Below are positions 58,492 to 64,000 of a stretch of DNA of 64,000 nt, piece after piece. The position numbers and the translations under genes were made by a program. Under the pieces are notes generated by a model. The model had not been told where the DNA came from. It was given only the letters and a program-made list of their open reading frames with translations, and ran no database searches. The DNA is from Hoeflea phototrophica DFL-43 (GTDB lineage: Bacteria; Pseudomonadota; Alphaproteobacteria; Rhizobiales; Rhizobiaceae), in assembly GCF_000154705.2 (NCBI RefSeq), contig NZ_CM002917.1, forward strand, positions 1-64,000, in the 5' to 3' direction. Within the stretch, counting starts at the first letter, position 1. Every line of letters starts with the position of its first letter.

Positions 58492-59756
58492 TCGTTCTCT
58501 TTATTTACGTTGCGCTTTTCGCGCTGGCCTACATCGCCTACCGGGCCTGGGATCGCTCGCAAGAACACCGGCATGATTTCGTCAGTTTGAAAACCGTGAC
58601 GTTCGGCGATGAAAGCGCAGTCAGCGCCAACCGGTTTGCTTCAGTGGTTTCCATTGTCGCGCTGTTCGCAATCTGGGGCGCCTTTACGGGATCGGTGATC
58701 ACTCCCCTGCATGTGCCCGGCCCCTTTGTTGGCGACACCAGCTTCACCTACACCGCACGCAATGCGCAAGGCGAAACCGATGACGGTGTTGTTGCTGTTC
58801 GGGTTCATAAGGTTGGCGAAGAAGTGCCCCTGCCTGAGGTTGCCACCAGCAGTGATGGTTTTGCTGTCGATGACGCGGTCAAGATTGGCGCCTGGCGATC
58901 CAGCCTGAGCCGTCCCTTTGACAATGACATCGGTGGCGAGGAAGACGGTTATGCCGTCATTGCAATCGACGGTCAGCCGATCGCACCGGGTGATACGGTT
59001 CGATTTAGCGACGGTGAGATCACCATGACCGCCAAGGGCAGTCTTTCGGTCAAGCCCGACAAGGGCTGGCAGATGGAACCAATCTGGCTGCCCTCTCCCG
59101 AAGCCGTGGTGTACCGGCTGGGGGAGATCGCCACCGAAGGTTACAAGAATGTCTCGCTCTGGGAGCATCTGGGATATTCGTTGGGTCGCGTGATCGCCGG
59201 CTTCCTGCTTGGCTCTATCATCGGTATTCCGCTGGGCTATGCCATGGGCCTGTCGAACTGGTTCCGGGGCTGGTTCGACCCGATTGTCGAGTTCATGCGC
59301 CCGGTCCCGCCTCTGGCACTGATCCCGCTGATCATCATCTGGTTCGGCATTGGTGAGGAAGGCAAGGTCATCCTGCTGTTCTTGGCGGCACTCTGGATCA
59401 TGACGATTGCTGCGCGTGCCGGCGTTTCGGGGGTTCGAATATCAAAGGTGCATGCGGCTTACTCGCTGGGTGCCTCCAAATGGCAGATCCTCAGACATGT
59501 GATCCTGCCCAATTCGCTACCGGAGATTTTCACCGGTGCAAGGGTGGCGATGGGCGTGTGTTGGGGCACAGTTGTGGCCGCCGAACTGGTCGCAGCCGAC
59601 CGCGGTGCCGGTATGATGATCGTCAACGCATCAAAATTCCAGCTTACCGACATCGTCATTCTCGGCATCATACTGATCGGCATTATCGGTTACGGCATCG
59701 ATATCCTGATGCGCATGGCCGAGAAATGGCTGGTGCCCTGGAAGGGCCGCGGCTGA
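58488..59756 (+). CDS. tauC: taurine ABC transporter permease with an extra extracytoplasmic domain
   Basis: A 422-residue permease, about 150 residues longer than a standard TauC. Two N-terminal hydrophobic segments (residues 2-18 and 48-68) flank a basic stretch. Then comes an extra region of about 130 residues (about 72-205) rich in short beta-like stretches, e.g. TSFTYTARNAQGETDDGVVA. The usual permease domain follows from about 218, with the EAA loop AAYSLGASKWQILRHVILP. The insertion looks Ig/cadherin-like by eye and should face the periplasm. The gene ends the tauABC operon at a strong terminator. Confidence 0.9.
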   Translation: MIVLFIYVALFALAYIAYRAWDRSQEHRHDFVSLKTVTFGDESAVSANRFASVVSIVALFAIWGAFTGSVITPLHVPGPFVGDTSFTYTARNAQGETDDGVVAVRVHKVGEEVPLPEVATSSDGFAVDDAVKIGAWRSSLSRPFDNDIGGEEDGYAVIAIDGQPIAPGDTVRFSDGEITMTAKGSLSVKPDKGWQMEPIWLPSPEAVVYRLGEIATEGYKNVSLWEHLGYSLGRVIAGFLLGSIIGIPLGYAMGLSNWFRGWFDPIVEFMRPVPPLALIPLIIIWFGIGEEGKVILLFLAALWIMTIAARAGVSGVRISKVHAAYSLGASKWQILRHVILPNSLPEIFTGARVAMGVCWGTVVAAELVAADRGAGMMIVNASKFQLTDIVILGIILIGIIGYGIDILMRMAEKWLVPWKGRG

Positions 59757-59785
59757 TTGTTTCAGAATTGATCATACCAAAACGA

Positions 59786-59819
59786 AAAAGCCGCCGATTC
59801 TTGAGAATCGGCGGCTTTT
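59786..59819 (+). terminator. rho-independent terminator after tauC
   Basis: AAAAGCCGCCGATTC at 59786-59800 pairs perfectly with 59805-59819 around TTGA. The A and T ends would let it act on both strands, protecting tauC and gyrB from each other. Confidence 0.9.
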
Positions 59820-59853
59820 CAATTGGCAGATCTTGCTGCTCTCAACCGGTCTA

Positions 59854-59907
59854 ATGCATGTACGTTATCACTCAATTGGATTCAATTGAGTGATAACGTA
59901 CATGCAT
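59854..59907. repeat. 25-base perfect palindrome
   Basis: Bases 59854-59878 (starting ATGCATGTACGTTATCACT) are an exact reverse complement of 59883-59907, with a four-base GATT centre. It lies 34 bases after the tauC terminator and before the gyrB end. No gene or T run accompanies it. It could be an interspersed palindromic repeat, a protein-binding site or a cruciform. Confidence 0.85.
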
Positions 59908-59920
59908 CAAATCAAAGTGT

Positions 59921-59959
59921 TAGAGCGACCTTTGAGCGTCCAATTGGACGCACGGCGCT

Positions 59960-59962
<3 letters not shown>
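59921..59962. repeat. nested palindrome overlapping the gyrB stop codon
   Basis: GCGTCC-AATT-GGACGC at 59936-59951 is a perfect 16-base palindrome. It is flanked by TAGAGCG (59921-59927) and CGCTCTA (59956-59962). The right outer arm contains the gyrB stop codon (minus strand). The TTAGAGCG...CGCTCTAG frame resembles intergenic palindromic repeats that are common in rhizobial genomes. It may also help end gyrB transcription. Confidence 0.7.
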
Positions 59963-62482
<2,520 letters not shown>

Positions 62483-62601
62483 CTATAGGCGTCTGGCCGG
62501 TGAAAACCAAATCGCCGCAGCCATGGAATTGTGGGTATTTGAGTGCATATATGGGTATGAACAGGTCGCCTTCCAAGTGATCGTCCTCTGAGGGAATAAC
62601 C

Positions 62602-64000
62602 ATGCTCGCATCTGCAAGCCCATTTGTACCGCCGGCGCCTGTTCCGCGCACCAAACCGCCCTCGCGGTTTGAGATCATTCGCACGGTCATGCGCAATCCG
62701 CTGGAACTGTGGGGCGAGCCCTCATTCCGGCTGAAATGGATGAAAACCAAGTTCTTCAATGAACGCACACTGATCGCCAACCACCCCGGTCTGGTCCGCC
62801 ATGTGTTGGTCGACAATGCGCAGAACTACCGGATGGCTACGATCCGGCAGCTTATTCTTCGTCCGATCCTGCGCGACGGTCTTCTTACAGCCGAGGGAGA
62901 GACCTGGAAACGCTCGCGCAAGGCGATGGCACCGGTGTTTACGCCGCGCCACGCACGAGGTTTCGCCGAGCAGATGCTGGCGCAATCACAGGCCTTCAAG
63001 GATCGCTATGTGGCGGCTGTGGACAGCAATTCCGGCACTGGTGACGTCCGCGACATTGCCGTAGACATGACCGAACTGACCTTCGACATCCTGTCCGCGA
63101 CACTGTTTTCCGGTCATGTCGCCGGGTCCGAGGAGGAATTTGCCGGCGACATCGAACGGCTGCTGTCGACGATGGGCCAGGTTGATCCGATGGATCTGCT
63201 CAAGGCGCCGCGATGGATACCCCGGATCCGCCGGATGTTCGGTCAGAAGGTGCTCGACAAGTTCCGTGCCATCGTCAAGCAGACTATGGACGACCGGCAG
63301 AAAATGATGCGCGATGAACCTGACGCGGTGCCGGAGGATTTTCTCACGCTGCTGATCCGGTTGCATCATCCGGCCGGGCTGACATTGGACGAGATCGAGG
63401 ACAACATCATCACCTTCATCGGTGCTGGCCATGAGACCACAGCCCGGGCGCTTGGCTGGACACTCTACTGTCTGGCCAATTCGCCGGCGGACCGCGAGAA
63501 GGTTGAGGCGGAAATCGATGAGGTGATTGCGCGTGAGCCTGATCCGGTGAAATGGTTGGACCAGATGCCCTGGACCCGCGCTGTGTTCGAAGAAGCGATG
63601 CGGCTTTATCCACCCGCACCATCCATCAACCGAGCCGCTATCACCGATGATTCATGGCAGGATGAAAAGGGTGAGACGGTGACCATCGAGGCTGGCACGA
63701 CTGTGCTGGTCATGCCCTGGACCCTGCATCGCCACACGCTGTTGTGGGATCGTCCCGAAGCCTTCATTCCTTCGCGGTTCCTGCCGGAAAACCGGGGATC
63801 AATTGATCGCTATCAGTATCTGCCCTTCGGCGTCGGCCCGCGGATCTGCATCGGCGCGACCTTCGCGCTGCAGGAAGCGGTGATCGCGCTGGGCGCGCTT
63901 TTGTCGGAGTTTCGCTTCGACTGTGTCGCGGAAACCAAGCCCTGGCCGGTGCAGAAGCTTACCACCCAGCCCGAAGGTGGCCTGCCGATGCGTGTCAGCC
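62602..64000 (+). CDS. cytochrome P450 (3' end beyond the window)
   Basis: An open frame of 466 codons running off the right edge. It starts at the ATG at 62602, with GAGGGA upstream. P450 features are the I-helix FIGAGHETTARAL, the ExxR helix EEAMRLYPP, and the heme loop LPFGVGPRICIGATFAL with its Cys ligand. Only the last few residues should be missing. It has no N-terminal membrane anchor, so it is a soluble bacterial P450; the 'GHETT' I-helix is that of fatty-acid or CYP102/CYP4-like clans. It is divergent from gyrB. Substrate and redox partner are not evident. Confidence 0.9.
   Translation, partial: MLASASPFVPPAPVPRTKPPSRFEIIRTVMRNPLELWGEPSFRLKWMKTKFFNERTLIANHPGLVRHVLVDNAQNYRMATIRQLILRPILRDGLLTAEGETWKRSRKAMAPVFTPRHARGFAEQMLAQSQAFKDRYVAAVDSNSGTGDVRDIAVDMTELTFDILSATLFSGHVAGSEEEFAGDIERLLSTMGQVDPMDLLKAPRWIPRIRRMFGQKVLDKFRAIVKQTMDDRQKMMRDEPDAVPEDFLTLLIRLHHPAGLTLDEIEDNIITFIGAGHETTARALGWTLYCLANSPADREKVEAEIDEVIAREPDPVKWLDQMPWTRAVFEEAMRLYPPAPSINRAAITDDSWQDEKGETVTIEAGTTVLVMPWTLHRHTLLWDRPEAFIPSRFLPENRGSIDRYQYLPFGVGPRICIGATFALQEAVIALGALLSEFRFDCVAETKPWPVQKLTTQPEGGLPMRVS

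Overview
The window is a 64 kb piece of a GC-rich alphaproteobacterial chromosome, almost certainly from the order Hyphomicrobiales (Rhizobiales) and probably a Hoeflea/Rhizobiaceae-like organism. This rests on gene order: ppsR-maf-aroE-coaE-dnaQ-secB, hslU/hslV facing hisB-hisH-hisA-hisF-hisE-coaA, pckA facing chvI-chvG-hprK-EIIA-HPr-ahcY, a DivL-type kinase followed by tsaE, murU, addB, addA and trxA, and trpF-trpB-trpA-accD-folC. In rhizobia this block lies close to the chromosomal origin. The first 226 bases hold three one-mismatch DnaA-box-like 9-mers. No tRNA, rRNA, CRISPR array, insertion sequence or prophage was seen.

Layout. 0.2-3.8 kb: metabolic and replication housekeeping genes. 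3.9-8.0 kb: secB and fxsA, then a Tim44-like protein, MltA, an Smr protein and an Xre regulator in a tight operon. 8.0-12.8 kb: a DUF1402 protein, then the hslV-GNAT-membrane protein-hslU operon. 13.0-17.7 kb: histidine operon ending in coaA. 17.7-20.0 kb: alkB, a BON-LysM protein, arfB and an iodotyrosine deiodinase-like flavoprotein. 20.1-27.5 kb: pckA, the ChvI/ChvG two-component system, a short HPr kinase with two PTS proteins, and ahcY. 27.7-39.7 kb: the DivL-like kinase, a TsaE-AmgK fusion with MurU (peptidoglycan sugar recycling), AddAB and thioredoxin. 39.7-44.9 kb: folC, accD and trpABF. 45.0-49.9 kb: a metallopeptidase, a DUF2852 protein, a PHB depolymerase and an epimerase/LysR pair.

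50.1-59.8 kb is the most accessory-looking part and forms a taurine utilisation locus. TauABC imports taurine, Tpa transfers its amino group to pyruvate giving sulfoacetaldehyde and alanine, Xsc splits sulfoacetaldehyde into acetyl phosphate and sulfite, and the MocR-type regulator TauR controls the set. Two oddities stand out: a DegT/StrS-type aminotransferase directly upstream of xsc, and a TauC permease carrying a roughly 130-residue extra domain outside the membrane. No phosphotransacetylase, alanine dehydrogenase, or sulfite exporter or dehydrogenase gene is in the window, so those steps must be encoded elsewhere. The window ends with gyrB, preceded by two striking palindromes, and a cytochrome P450 cut by the right edge.

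I found no convincingly new multi-gene system. The best leads are the TauC insertion and DegT gene, the Tyr-for-His kinase, the fused TsaE-AmgK protein, the GNAT and membrane genes inside the hslVU operon, the deiodinase-like flavoprotein, and several well-formed palindromic operators.
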